This document shows, one piece after another, positions 18,279 to 25,557 of a stretch of 64,000 nt of DNA. The DNA comes from Nostocales cyanobacterium HT-58-2 (lineage in GTDB: Bacteria; Cyanobacteriota; Cyanobacteriia; Cyanobacteriales; Nostocaceae). Numbering within the stretch: position 1 is the first letter of the stretch; every line of letters begins with the position of its first letter. Position numbers and translations under genes: made by a program. The notes under the pieces were generated by a model. It was given only the letters and a program-made list of their open reading frames with translations, was not told the DNA's origin and did no database searches. Location of the stretch: the NCBI GenBank assembly GCA_002163975.1, contig CP019636.1, positions 4,777,501 to 4,841,500 on the forward strand, written 5' to 3'.

Positions 18279-18886
18279 CTAGGCTGCTAGTTGCGAATCT
18301 CTAGCTGTGTAGATTTTACGATAGCGCTCTACTAATCCCTCCCACTGCACAATGAGGGTGCTTCCCATCTGTTCTTGTTGTTTTGCCCAAGTTGAAAAGA
18401 GGTCTAGGCAAGAGTGGTCTATGTAAGCCAACTTGTCTAGGTGAATATGCAATTCGGTTCCTGGAGGAATTTGCTCTAAAATACTTGCCAATTTTGGCAG
18501 TCTCACAAATGTTGCTGCACCCTCTAGATAACCGCCGGAGACATAGCGCGAAATAACTGACCAGTTTTGAATAAACCTGCAAGGAACTGCAATAGACCCG
18601 CCAGCATGAGAACTGGACCGAGCATTTCAATGCCGTATTGCTGGACTATTTCTGCAACAACAACCGCAAGTCCAGCCGCAGGTCCGCTAACAAGCAAAGG
18701 GGAGCCAGAAAAAGCACTGACAATAAGTCCGCCCACAATTCCTGCCACAATGCCACAGGCTGGAGGAACTCCAGAGGCGATCGCAATTCCCATGCAAAGA
18801 GGAAGGGCGACGAGAAACACAACAAATGATGCTGATAATTCACTAGTCAATGAGGCTTTGTCTTTGATACTCATGAGATTTCTCAT
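18279..18886 (-). pseudogene. SulP-type anion transporter with internal deletion and frameshift
   Basis: The N-terminal 120 residues (18524-18886, minus) are the start of a SulP transporter: FVVFLVALPLCMGIAIASG, then a GIVAGIVGGL helix, breaking off after FRAMSPAVI at a TAG. Immediately downstream, in another frame, 18279-18520 encodes the end of its STAS domain (LEGAATFVRLPKL, HVHLDKLAYIDHS-like motif). Several hundred residues of membrane helices are missing. A deletion joined the two ends out of frame. The intact family transports bicarbonate, sulfate or other anions. Confidence 0.88.
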
Positions 18887-19155
18887 TGGCTTCTCCTTGG
18901 ATGCAAATTTTCAATTGTGTGTTTTTCAGTTCATTTCCTGACTAAGGTATGAGGGATTTCACACTAACTATTGACAGAGATTCTAATTAACACTCAACAG
19001 TGTTGGGGTTGCTTAGTTGAGGAATGATGAGAAGTGCAAACAATAGTCCTAGTTTGTATTATTAACTACTTTTAGTAACCTGAGTTCGGGATAAGGAAGA
19101 GAAGGAAAGGGGCAGATAGTAAGCTGAAAATAGCGTTAAATCTAGCACCTGCCCT

Positions 19156-20091
19156 ATGTTTAGTTTAGATGCATTATTCTGGCACGTAGACGATTTCTGC
19201 GAGAAATTTGAAGCTCAATGGCACAAAAACCTACTAAAACATGGAGGAGTCAAGCGAGTTCGGTCAAAAAGCTTATGTTTGAGTGAAATCATGACGATAT
19301 TGATTGCATTTCACCAAAATCACTACCGAAATTTCAAGCATTTTTATTTAGAACATGTACAGAAACAATGGGGGTGTGCATTTCCAGGTCTTCCCAGCTA
19401 CCAACGATTCGTTGAATGGATGCCATCTGTGCTTATACCTCTATGTGCATACTTGAAGCATTGCTTTGGTAAATGTAGGGGTATCGGTTTTGCCGACTCA
19501 ACAAGCGTGAAGGTCTGCCATAATCGTCGCATCTCAAGGAATAAGGTGTTTAAGAATTTTGCCGCTAGAGGCAAGACGTCGGTAGATTGGTTTTTTGGTT
19601 TTAAGTTGCACATTGTAGTTAACGAACTTGGTGAGGCAGTCGGAGTCTTGGCGGTTTCCGTCGAGTCCGAACTGCCGAACCCGGAGGGTGAAATCTTAAA
19701 TGTGATTTTGACTCCTGGTAATATTGACGACCGAAAACCCATTCCAGATTTACTTAATGGTCTGTTTGGTAAAATTTTTGCCGATAGAGGTTATGTCTCG
19801 AAAGAACTAGCTGAGAAACTTTTCAAAGACTTCGCAATAGAATTTTTTGCAAAACCTCGTCGCAATATGAAAAATAAGCTCATGCGACTTCATGACAAGC
19901 TGTTGTCACGTAAGCGTTCAATTATTGAAACAATTAACGACCAACTCAAGAACATTTCTCAGATAGAACATTCTAGGCATCGAAGTCCTGTTAATTTCTG
20001 CGTTAATATTCTATGCGGATTAATTGCTTATTGCCATCAACCTAACAAGCCTAGCCTTCAAATGGAGTGGATTTTATCTCAATCTGCTTAA
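19156..20091 (+). CDS. IS982 transposase with 19-residue in-frame insertion
   Basis: A 311-residue DDE transposase, otherwise closely similar to the 292-residue protein at 4423. The catalytic region is intact here: GFADST, NIDDR, FADRGYVS (D210) and KRSIIET. Nineteen extra residues lie between VVNELGE and EILNVILTPG, ahead of the second Asp. They are encoded by a palindromic GC-rich insertion. Whether the enzyme tolerates this cannot be told from sequence. Confidence 0.92.
   Translation: MFSLDALFWHVDDFCEKFEAQWHKNLLKHGGVKRVRSKSLCLSEIMTILIAFHQNHYRNFKHFYLEHVQKQWGCAFPGLPSYQRFVEWMPSVLIPLCAYLKHCFGKCRGIGFADSTSVKVCHNRRISRNKVFKNFAARGKTSVDWFFGFKLHIVVNELGEAVGVLAVSVESELPNPEGEILNVILTPGNIDDRKPIPDLLNGLFGKIFADRGYVSKELAEKLFKDFAIEFFAKPRRNMKNKLMRLHDKLLSRKRSIIETINDQLKNISQIEHSRHRSPVNFCVNILCGLIAYCHQPNKPSLQMEWILSQSA
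19630..19691 (+). repeat. 57-bp palindromic repeat inserted in frame in the transposase
   Basis: Compared with copy 1, 57 bp are inserted, bounded by the pentamer GGTGA at 19630-19634 and 19687-19691. The insert is GC-rich and folds: GGCAGTCGGA pairs with TCCGAACTGCC (one bulge). This is the form of a small dispersed palindromic repeat landing in a gene without breaking the frame. Confidence 0.8.
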
Positions 20092-20112
20092 CCCGAACTC
20101 AGGTTTTAGTAA

Positions 20113-20568
20113 CTATTTCTAAGAGTAAATACTGCTTTTTTAACCAAACGATAGCAAACTTAGATACCTGTATCATTGACTTATAATTATCGTTGTTATT
20201 TACATTTCCTGATTATTCTAAAAACAATAAAATGTTTCATGAAAGATTTATGAATGAATTATGAAAAATTTCTCATAATATATAGAATTGGCGAGTATAT
20301 GTGCTTTCCACATACCCCATATATTGTTGGTATTGTTGGAAAATTTTTCAGAATTTGAGATGGGTATAAGAAGGTAAGAGTATAGGGCTAAGTGTATAAT
20401 TTTTAGCGATTGTGTTGTGCGTCTAGACTCTGACGACCAATGTATGAGTCATGTGTTGACATTTACAAACCATGAAGAAGCTTTGCTTGCATTCAGCAAC
20501 AGAGACTTGGCTCACAGAAGCAATCTTTTACAGATGCGTAAGCCCTTCAAAAACTAAGGAGATTTTAA
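20113..20568. other. AT-rich intergenic region, promoter side of small gene
   Basis: No gene is seen between the IS and the 95-residue gene. The right end should contain that gene's promoter and leader. No clear riboswitch or repeat was recognised. Confidence 0.4.
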
Positions 20569-20856
20569 ATGACTAGTAGTAACTTACAAAGAAAAGTAAT
20601 ACTGACTACTACGCAGGATACAATCTTCAAAATCTTTCCAATAGATTCTCAGTACCTGAATGATAAAGCAAAACAGTCTGTTCCGGGTCAAACACAGTTC
20701 GATTTGCTCAGACAACCTATAGAAGTTGCAGAAGGTAAACAAGATCCAAGCCAACCAGATGACAAGTCGCACTATTACATCACCTTAACGAATCCTTACA
20801 AAAGTCGTCAATCCTGGTACATCTTCAAGGGTCATGTGAAATGGCAACAAGTTTAG
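20569..20856 (+). CDS. small hypothetical protein
   Basis: A 95-residue soluble protein starting at an ATG with a strong ribosome site (AAGGAG at 20557-20562). It has no signal peptide or membrane helix. The pattern TTQDTIFKIFPIDSQYL ... WYIFKGHVKWQ, with strand-forming segments and a terminal Trp-Tyr-x-Phe/Tyr-x-GH motif, recalls small cyanobacterial SH3-like domains that bind or decorate other proteins. It is not assigned to a named family. It stands alone behind a long leader. Confidence 0.65.
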   Translation: MTSSNLQRKVILTTTQDTIFKIFPIDSQYLNDKAKQSVPGQTQFDLLRQPIEVAEGKQDPSQPDDKSHYYITLTNPYKSRQSWYIFKGHVKWQQV

Positions 20857-21081
20857 GTGAGTATGTAGAAATCTAAAAAGTTGACATTTAAGCAAATACT
20901 TATCTATTATTGAGATAGTTAAGTATTTACTTAAATATGGCTGGTGACTCCGATGACAGAATTTTTGTCTTATCGCACCAAACAATTGTGGGCTGAGAAT
21001 GATCGTATGTTGGGGACTAAAGTATAGGTACTCAAGACTGATGACCATTCCCTCACACAAGACCCACCATCCAAAATCGCT

Positions 21082-21417
21082 ATGAGTAGACTTGCTGCCA
21101 GTGCTGATGTCTTTGCAGCGATCGCAGATCCAACACGACGAGCGATATTGGATCAGTTACGTGCTGGTGAGCAACCAGTCAAACAGTTAGCTGAGCCTTT
21201 TGCCATGAGCTTGCCAGCCATTTCTCAGCACCTGCAGGTGTTATGTGAAGCTGGTTTAGTACAGATGCGCAAAGCAGGCAGACAGCGTCTATATCGACTT
21301 AATCCAGAGCCTCTCAAGCAGGTCTCTGACTGGGTTGCACATTACGAACAGTTCTGGCAAGGAAAACTAGATGCCTTGGGCAACTATTTGGAGGAAAATG
21401 TATGCTCCGAGACTTGA
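21082..21417 (+). CDS. ArsR-family winged-helix regulator
   Basis: A 111-residue metalloregulator-type repressor of the SRPBCC-partnered subgroup: IADPTRRAILDQLR at residues 11-24, the recognition helix SLPAISQHLQVLCEAGLV at about 44-61, and the wing RKAGRQRLYRLN. No metal-binding Cys motif (CVC) is visible, so it is probably not a metal sensor. Its stop overlaps the next gene by 16 bp, so the two are translationally coupled. Confidence 0.9.
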   Translation: MSRLAASADVFAAIADPTRRAILDQLRAGEQPVKQLAEPFAMSLPAISQHLQVLCEAGLVQMRKAGRQRLYRLNPEPLKQVSDWVAHYEQFWQGKLDALGNYLEENVCSET

Positions 21418-22085
21418 AATTAGAAGTTTTTTATCCGTATCCACCGCAACAAATTTGGCAAGTCATCACCAATCGTCGCGCTTTAGCTGCATGGCTTATG
21501 GAGAATGATTTTGAGCCACGTTTAGGACACAAATTCCGGTTTCAAGACACCACATTGCCAGGACTAGATGAAAGCATAGATTGCGAAGTCATTGAATTAG
21601 ATGAACCAAAGCGGTTGTCTTACACCTGGCAGGATAAGTTCATGTCCACGCCTTCCATTGTCACCTGGATTCTAGAACCACAAGAAAGCGGTACACAATT
21701 GCGCTTGGAACATAAACTTCTGGAAACTGCCCTGACTGGGTTGCGAGAATTTTCACCAGACCAGTACCAGTCTATGTATGAGCAAACGACAACAAGCGCT
21801 CTGTATAAGGGGTTGCGAGCCCAACAGACAAGGCTTAGCGCCATCCACCAATCTCATAGATCAGATTCGCTGGCTCTACAAACAAAACTTGCTTATGCAG
21901 GTTATTTAGATACAAAACTCAACATATCTACAATGGATGGCACAGGCTTACAATCGCTTGATTATGGGTCAAGAGGTACAGTATTTACTGCATCAAGTAG
22001 CATAATTCTTATCTCTTATCTTTGTGACAGGTGGGAACACAAACTTGAATACGTACTACCACAACTTCTGTTGCAAAGAAATTAG
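21402..22085 (+). CDS. SRPBCC (AHSA1-like) domain protein with atypical C-terminal tail
   Basis: Residues 1-140 form an Aha1/START-like hydrophobic-cavity domain (FYPYPPQQIWQVITN, LSYTWQDKF, SIVTWILEP). The gene overlaps the ArsR gene by 16 bp; ArsR-SRPBCC pairs are common, and the regulator usually controls the pair. Typical members end near 140-165 residues. Here about 85 further residues with no recognisable domain follow residue 142, which may be a read-through tail after a frameshift or stop loss. Confidence 0.8.
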   Translation: MLRDLKLEVFYPYPPQQIWQVITNRRALAAWLMENDFEPRLGHKFRFQDTTLPGLDESIDCEVIELDEPKRLSYTWQDKFMSTPSIVTWILEPQESGTQLRLEHKLLETALTGLREFSPDQYQSMYEQTTTSALYKGLRAQQTRLSAIHQSHRSDSLALQTKLAYAGYLDTKLNISTMDGTGLQSLDYGSRGTVFTASSSIILISYLCDRWEHKLEYVLPQLLLQRN

Positions 22086-22123
22086 TCATTTCTCGAAATA
22101 AAGATTTTTTTTCAAAATTAAAA

Positions 22124-22975
22124 ATGAATGAAGCCAATGAAAAACGGCTTATCATAGCACGGCAAAACGCTATTGCATACTTAGCAAGCTCAAAAGTTAG
22201 AGCGATAGGGGTTGCTGGTTCTGTTGCTCGTGGACAAGCCGATATGTTTTCAGATATTGAGATGAGCATTTATTATGAGGAACTACCAACAGCACAAGAA
22301 CTCAAGGCAGCGTATGAACAAAATCAAGGGTCAGATTATAGAGTTTATACTGATGAAGATGGAGCGATACTTGAACAATATTTTGTCCAGGGTATCAAGT
22401 GCGATTTTGGTCACATGACTGTTGAACATTGTGAGCGAGATATAAAGAAATTATTAGAAGAATGTGACCCTGATAATCTCTTGCTCAAGATGCTAGAGGG
22501 CATTGTAGATATGCTGCCATTGTATGGTGCTGAACACATTGAAAAATGGAAGGCTCAAGTAGCCACTTATCCCAATGAATTAGCTCAGGCAATGGTTAAA
22601 AAGCATTTGACTTTCCGACCTTTATGGATTCTTTCCAATTTTGGAGTCAAGCGTAATGATGTGCTTTTTTTTCATAATGAATTAATCGATTATACAAAGA
22701 AAATTATGGGGGTATTGTTAGGATTAAATCGCTTCTACCACCCCGTCACTGCTGCACCGTTTAAAGGAATGGATAAATATATCCAAAAAATGACGATTGC
22801 TCCTGGCAATTTCTCATTTCGTCTTCAACAGATGTTTACAGAAGAACCCGAAATAGCGGTAAAACAACTTGGTGAACTGATTGAAGAGATATTCGCTTTA
22901 GTAGAAAAGCATATGCCAGAGATAGATACAACTGAAGCGTGGCAGCGTTACCAACTTTGGTCAGATAAGTTTTAA
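22124..22975 (+). CDS. nucleotidyltransferase-fold protein
   Basis: A 283-residue protein with the Pol-beta-like nucleotidyltransferase signature GSVARGQADMFSDIEMSIYY (about residues 32-51), where G-S and the acidic pair D/E would hold Mg-ATP. The rest is helical and resembles DUF4037 or aminoglycoside/lincosamide nucleotidyltransferase-like proteins. The second acidic residue is Glu instead of the usual Asp. Substrate unknown; resistance should not be assumed. It lies 38 bp after the SRPBCC frame. Confidence 0.75.
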   Translation: MNEANEKRLIIARQNAIAYLASSKVRAIGVAGSVARGQADMFSDIEMSIYYEELPTAQELKAAYEQNQGSDYRVYTDEDGAILEQYFVQGIKCDFGHMTVEHCERDIKKLLEECDPDNLLLKMLEGIVDMLPLYGAEHIEKWKAQVATYPNELAQAMVKKHLTFRPLWILSNFGVKRNDVLFFHNELIDYTKKIMGVLLGLNRFYHPVTAAPFKGMDKYIQKMTIAPGNFSFRLQQMFTEEPEIAVKQLGELIEEIFALVEKHMPEIDTTEAWQRYQLWSDKF

Positions 22976-23111
22976 ACCGATTTATAAAGTCTGGCTTACA
23001 TTATAGTAACGTATAACGTACCATATTTTGCGATGCGTTACGGCAAGCTCTCACTCTCTCAAACTTTCAAATCCTGACATAGCCGTAACACAACGGCAAT
23101 AAAGCGAGAAC

Positions 23112-23138
23112 TCTGAGCGGCGGAAGCCGCCGCTCAGA
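23112..23138. repeat. GC-rich palindromic repeat
   Basis: TCTGAGCGGCGG (23112-23123) pairs with CCGCCGCTCAGA (23127-23138) around a 3-base loop. The following GTTCGGTGGAGAGG stretch is typical of cyanobacterial intergenic repeats. It may also terminate the upstream transcript. Confidence 0.6.
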
Positions 23139-23233
23139 AGTTCGGTGGAGAGGAATATCCACACCGCTTTTTGCCTCTCCTACTGAATATTTACTTTATA
23201 AATGACCTCTAAAACTTGAACATTTTATCAAAT

Positions 23234-23581
23234 ATGACTGAACAAAATTTTGTTGACACTGATACTAGACAGTGGCTAGAAATTGACCTGCTTCCAGGGA
23301 CAAAAATACTATCATTGGCTGAACCAGTCCCACAGGGCTCAATTCATAAATTAAAAATGGCTGCTGGCACAATAATTCCAGTTCATTTTCATCCTTGTGA
23401 CGAGTATGTCTATGTTCTTCAGGGAACTATCGAAACAGGTGGACGTGAATGCACACCAGGAACATTTTGGTTTACACCTGCTAACACTAAAAATGGTCCC
23501 CACAGAGCAATCACTTCTGTTGAAATCTTGACAATTCGTCTGGGTCAAATGGGAGTTTTTGAGTCACTTTCTACTTCTTGA
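23234..23581 (+). CDS. cupin-domain protein
   Basis: A 115-residue single-domain cupin. Motif 1, with metal ligands, reads PVHFHPCDEYVYVLQG (His, His, Glu) and motif 2 has GPHRAITS with the fourth His. Small cupins of the ChrR/anti-sigma or dioxygenase type look like this; the reaction is unknown. ATG 23234 is chosen because the longer frame starts at a TTG (23216). Confidence 0.8.
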   Translation: MTEQNFVDTDTRQWLEIDLLPGTKILSLAEPVPQGSIHKLKMAAGTIIPVHFHPCDEYVYVLQGTIETGGRECTPGTFWFTPANTKNGPHRAITSVEILTIRLGQMGVFESLSTS

Positions 23582-23674
23582 CATGAAATCAAGAGAAGTA
23601 TTTGAGGAATATCCAAACCAGCTAGGCATTTAGGCTAATTGACAATTCTCTATTTTTTTTAGGAGATAAAAGAC

Positions 23675-24358
23675 ATGAAAAGCTTTTCTCAATTTAGTGT
23701 ACCAATTGTTGTTCAGCCATCAGAAAAAGGCGACAGAGCTTATGATATTTACTCACGTTTACTTGCAGAGCGAATTGTTTTTTTAAGGAGTGAAGTCACA
23801 GATGAAACGGCTAATTTGATAGTGGCACAATTGTTATTTCTAGATGCTGATGATCCAGACCGAGATATCTTCTTGTACATCAACAGTCCAGGAGGTTCAG
23901 TAACAGCAGGAATGGCTATTTACGATACCATGAACCAAATTCGCTCAGATGTTTGTACTGTCTGTGTGGGTTTTGCGGCTTCAATGGGAGCATTCTTACT
24001 TTCTTCAGGTTCTAAAGGCAAAAGATATGCTCTGCCAAATGCTCGGATTATGATTCATCAACCATCAGGAGGTGCTCAGGGAGGGGCTAGTGATATTGAG
24101 GTGGCAGCTCGAGAAATTTTGCGTACTAAAGCAACAATCAACGAGATACTGGCTGCTAATACTGGTCAACCATTAGAGAAGATTGAACGTGATTCAGACC
24201 GAGACTTTTTCATGAGTGCTGAAGAGGCTAAAACTTACGGCTTGATTGACGGTGTTATCCTGAAAACACCCGCTTCTGTTCAAGCTTCAACGAACTCCCA
24301 CGTTGATAAATATCAGTTGAATGGAAAGTCTCAACAACCGCCTCAAAATTCATTCTGA
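23675..24358 (+). CDS. clpP: ATP-dependent Clp protease proteolytic subunit (paralog)
   Basis: A 227-residue ClpP serine peptidase that forms tetradecamers with Clp ATPases. The triad is intact: S103 in FAASMGAF, H128 in MIHQP and D177 in ERDSDRD. A ribosome site AGGAG lies 7 bases before the ATG. Cyanobacteria carry several clpP paralogs plus clpR. This one is not next to a clpX or clpR, so it is a solitary paralog, with an unusual N-terminus (MKSFSQFSVPIVVQP) and a Gln/Asn-rich tail. Confidence 0.93.
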   Translation: MKSFSQFSVPIVVQPSEKGDRAYDIYSRLLAERIVFLRSEVTDETANLIVAQLLFLDADDPDRDIFLYINSPGGSVTAGMAIYDTMNQIRSDVCTVCVGFAASMGAFLLSSGSKGKRYALPNARIMIHQPSGGAQGGASDIEVAAREILRTKATINEILAANTGQPLEKIERDSDRDFFMSAEEAKTYGLIDGVILKTPASVQASTNSHVDKYQLNGKSQQPPQNSF

Positions 24359-24448
24359 GTTTTGAAGTTCCTTCAAAGATGTAAAGCTTCTCGGTGCTCT
24401 TTCCGTCTTAGCGGTTTGATAAAAAACCAGGTGAACAGGATTTCAAAA

Positions 24449-25474
24449 ATGAAAATTCTAGTCATTGGTGGTACTAACTTTATTGGTCCTTCTGTAGTTC
24501 GTCGTTTGACTGTTATGGGTCATACGGTCACTGTCTTCCATCGAGGAAAAACAATAGCTGATTTATCATCAGATGTCCATCAAATTTTGGGCGATCGCAC
24601 TCACCTCAACGAGTTCAAAAACAAGTTTGAGGAGATTTCACCTCTAGTTGTGGTGGATATGATTCCCTACACTGAACAAGATGCACTGGGACTGATGAAC
24701 ACATTTAGGGGGATTGCCCAGCGTATTGTTGCTATCAGCAGTATGGATGTTTATCGTGCCTATGGGGTAATTTTAGGCAAAGAATCTGGAGTTGTTCCGG
24801 TACCGTTGACTGAAGATTCACCTTTGCGTCAGCAGCTTTATCCTTTTCGAGAAATGTCTACTAAACCTCAGGATCGGTTTGATCATTACGACAAGATTCT
24901 GGTTGAACAAGTCGTCATGTCAGACCCCGAGTTACCAGGAACAATTGTGCGACTACCAATGGTCTACGGTCCTGGAGACTTCCGACATCGCCTATACCCC
25001 TGTCTCCAACGAATAGACGATAACCGCCCTGTTATTGTCTTGGAAGAGAGCATTGCTCAATGGCAAGGCTCTTATGGATATGTGGAAAATGTGGCTTATG
25101 CGATCGCTTTAGCAGTGTGTGATGAGCGAGCAAAGGGGCGCATTTATCATGTTGCCGAACTGGACGTGTTTTCCGAGGCTGAACGCATCACTAGAGTTGG
25201 TAAGGTAGTCGGATGGCAGGGTAAGGTTGTCAGCGTACCCAAAGAAAAGTTTCCATCCGAGTGGAAACTGACGATAAACACAGAGCAAGATTGGTTTGTT
25301 GACTCCACTCGCATTCGCCAAGAGTTGGGATACAAGGAAGTTATTCCATTGGAAGAAGCACTAAAACGAACTATTGATTGGGAGCGGACTCATCCACCCG
25401 AAGAAAATCAAGAATTGGCGGTATCCTGGTTGCTGGATTATGCAACTGAAGATGCGATATTAACAAAATCTTGA
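24449..25474 (+). CDS. NAD(P)-dependent epimerase/dehydratase-family protein
   Basis: A 341-residue extended short-chain dehydrogenase. The Rossmann loop is VIGGTNFIGPSVV at the N-terminus and YDKILVE (about residue 150) supplies the YxxxK pair. It resembles the CSP41/isoflavone-reductase-like epimerases of cyanobacteria. The reading frame extends upstream to a TTG at 24362, but ATG 24449 with AACAGGA before it gives the normal start MKILVIGG. It lies 91 bp after clpP, probably a separate function. Confidence 0.85.
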   Translation: MKILVIGGTNFIGPSVVRRLTVMGHTVTVFHRGKTIADLSSDVHQILGDRTHLNEFKNKFEEISPLVVVDMIPYTEQDALGLMNTFRGIAQRIVAISSMDVYRAYGVILGKESGVVPVPLTEDSPLRQQLYPFREMSTKPQDRFDHYDKILVEQVVMSDPELPGTIVRLPMVYGPGDFRHRLYPCLQRIDDNRPVIVLEESIAQWQGSYGYVENVAYAIALAVCDERAKGRIYHVAELDVFSEAERITRVGKVVGWQGKVVSVPKEKFPSEWKLTINTEQDWFVDSTRIRQELGYKEVIPLEEALKRTIDWERTHPPEENQELAVSWLLDYATEDAILTKS

Positions 25475-25489
25475 GCACACAAACAGAAA

Positions 25490-25509
25490 GAGGGGAAATA
25501 CTTCCCCTC
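25490..25509. terminator. stem-loop after the epimerase gene
   Basis: GAGGGGAA / TTCCCCTC with a 4-base loop, 16 bp after the stop. Confidence 0.5.
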
Positions 25510-25519
25510 CAGTAGGTAC

Positions 25520-25553
25520 AGGCATAAGGGAAAACACCACTTATGCCTTTTTT
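25520..25553 (+). terminator. Rho-independent terminator between convergent genes
   Basis: AGGCATAAG pairs with CTTATGCCT around an 11-base loop and is followed by a run of T. It ends transcription of the epimerase gene just before the convergent GH65 gene. Confidence 0.8.
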
Positions 25554-25557
25554 GCCT

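Larger units (their letters stand above)
19079..20104 (+). mobile_element. IS982-family insertion sequence, copy 2
   Basis: The ends carry the same 13-bp inverted repeats as copy 1 (ACCTGAGTTCGGG from 19079; complement ending at 20104). The flanking direct repeat is TTTAGTA, or 9 bp TTTTAGTAA if the outermost A/T pair is assigned to the target (19071-19079 and 20104-20112). The element is longer than copy 1 because of a 57-bp insertion inside the transposase gene. Confidence 0.92.
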
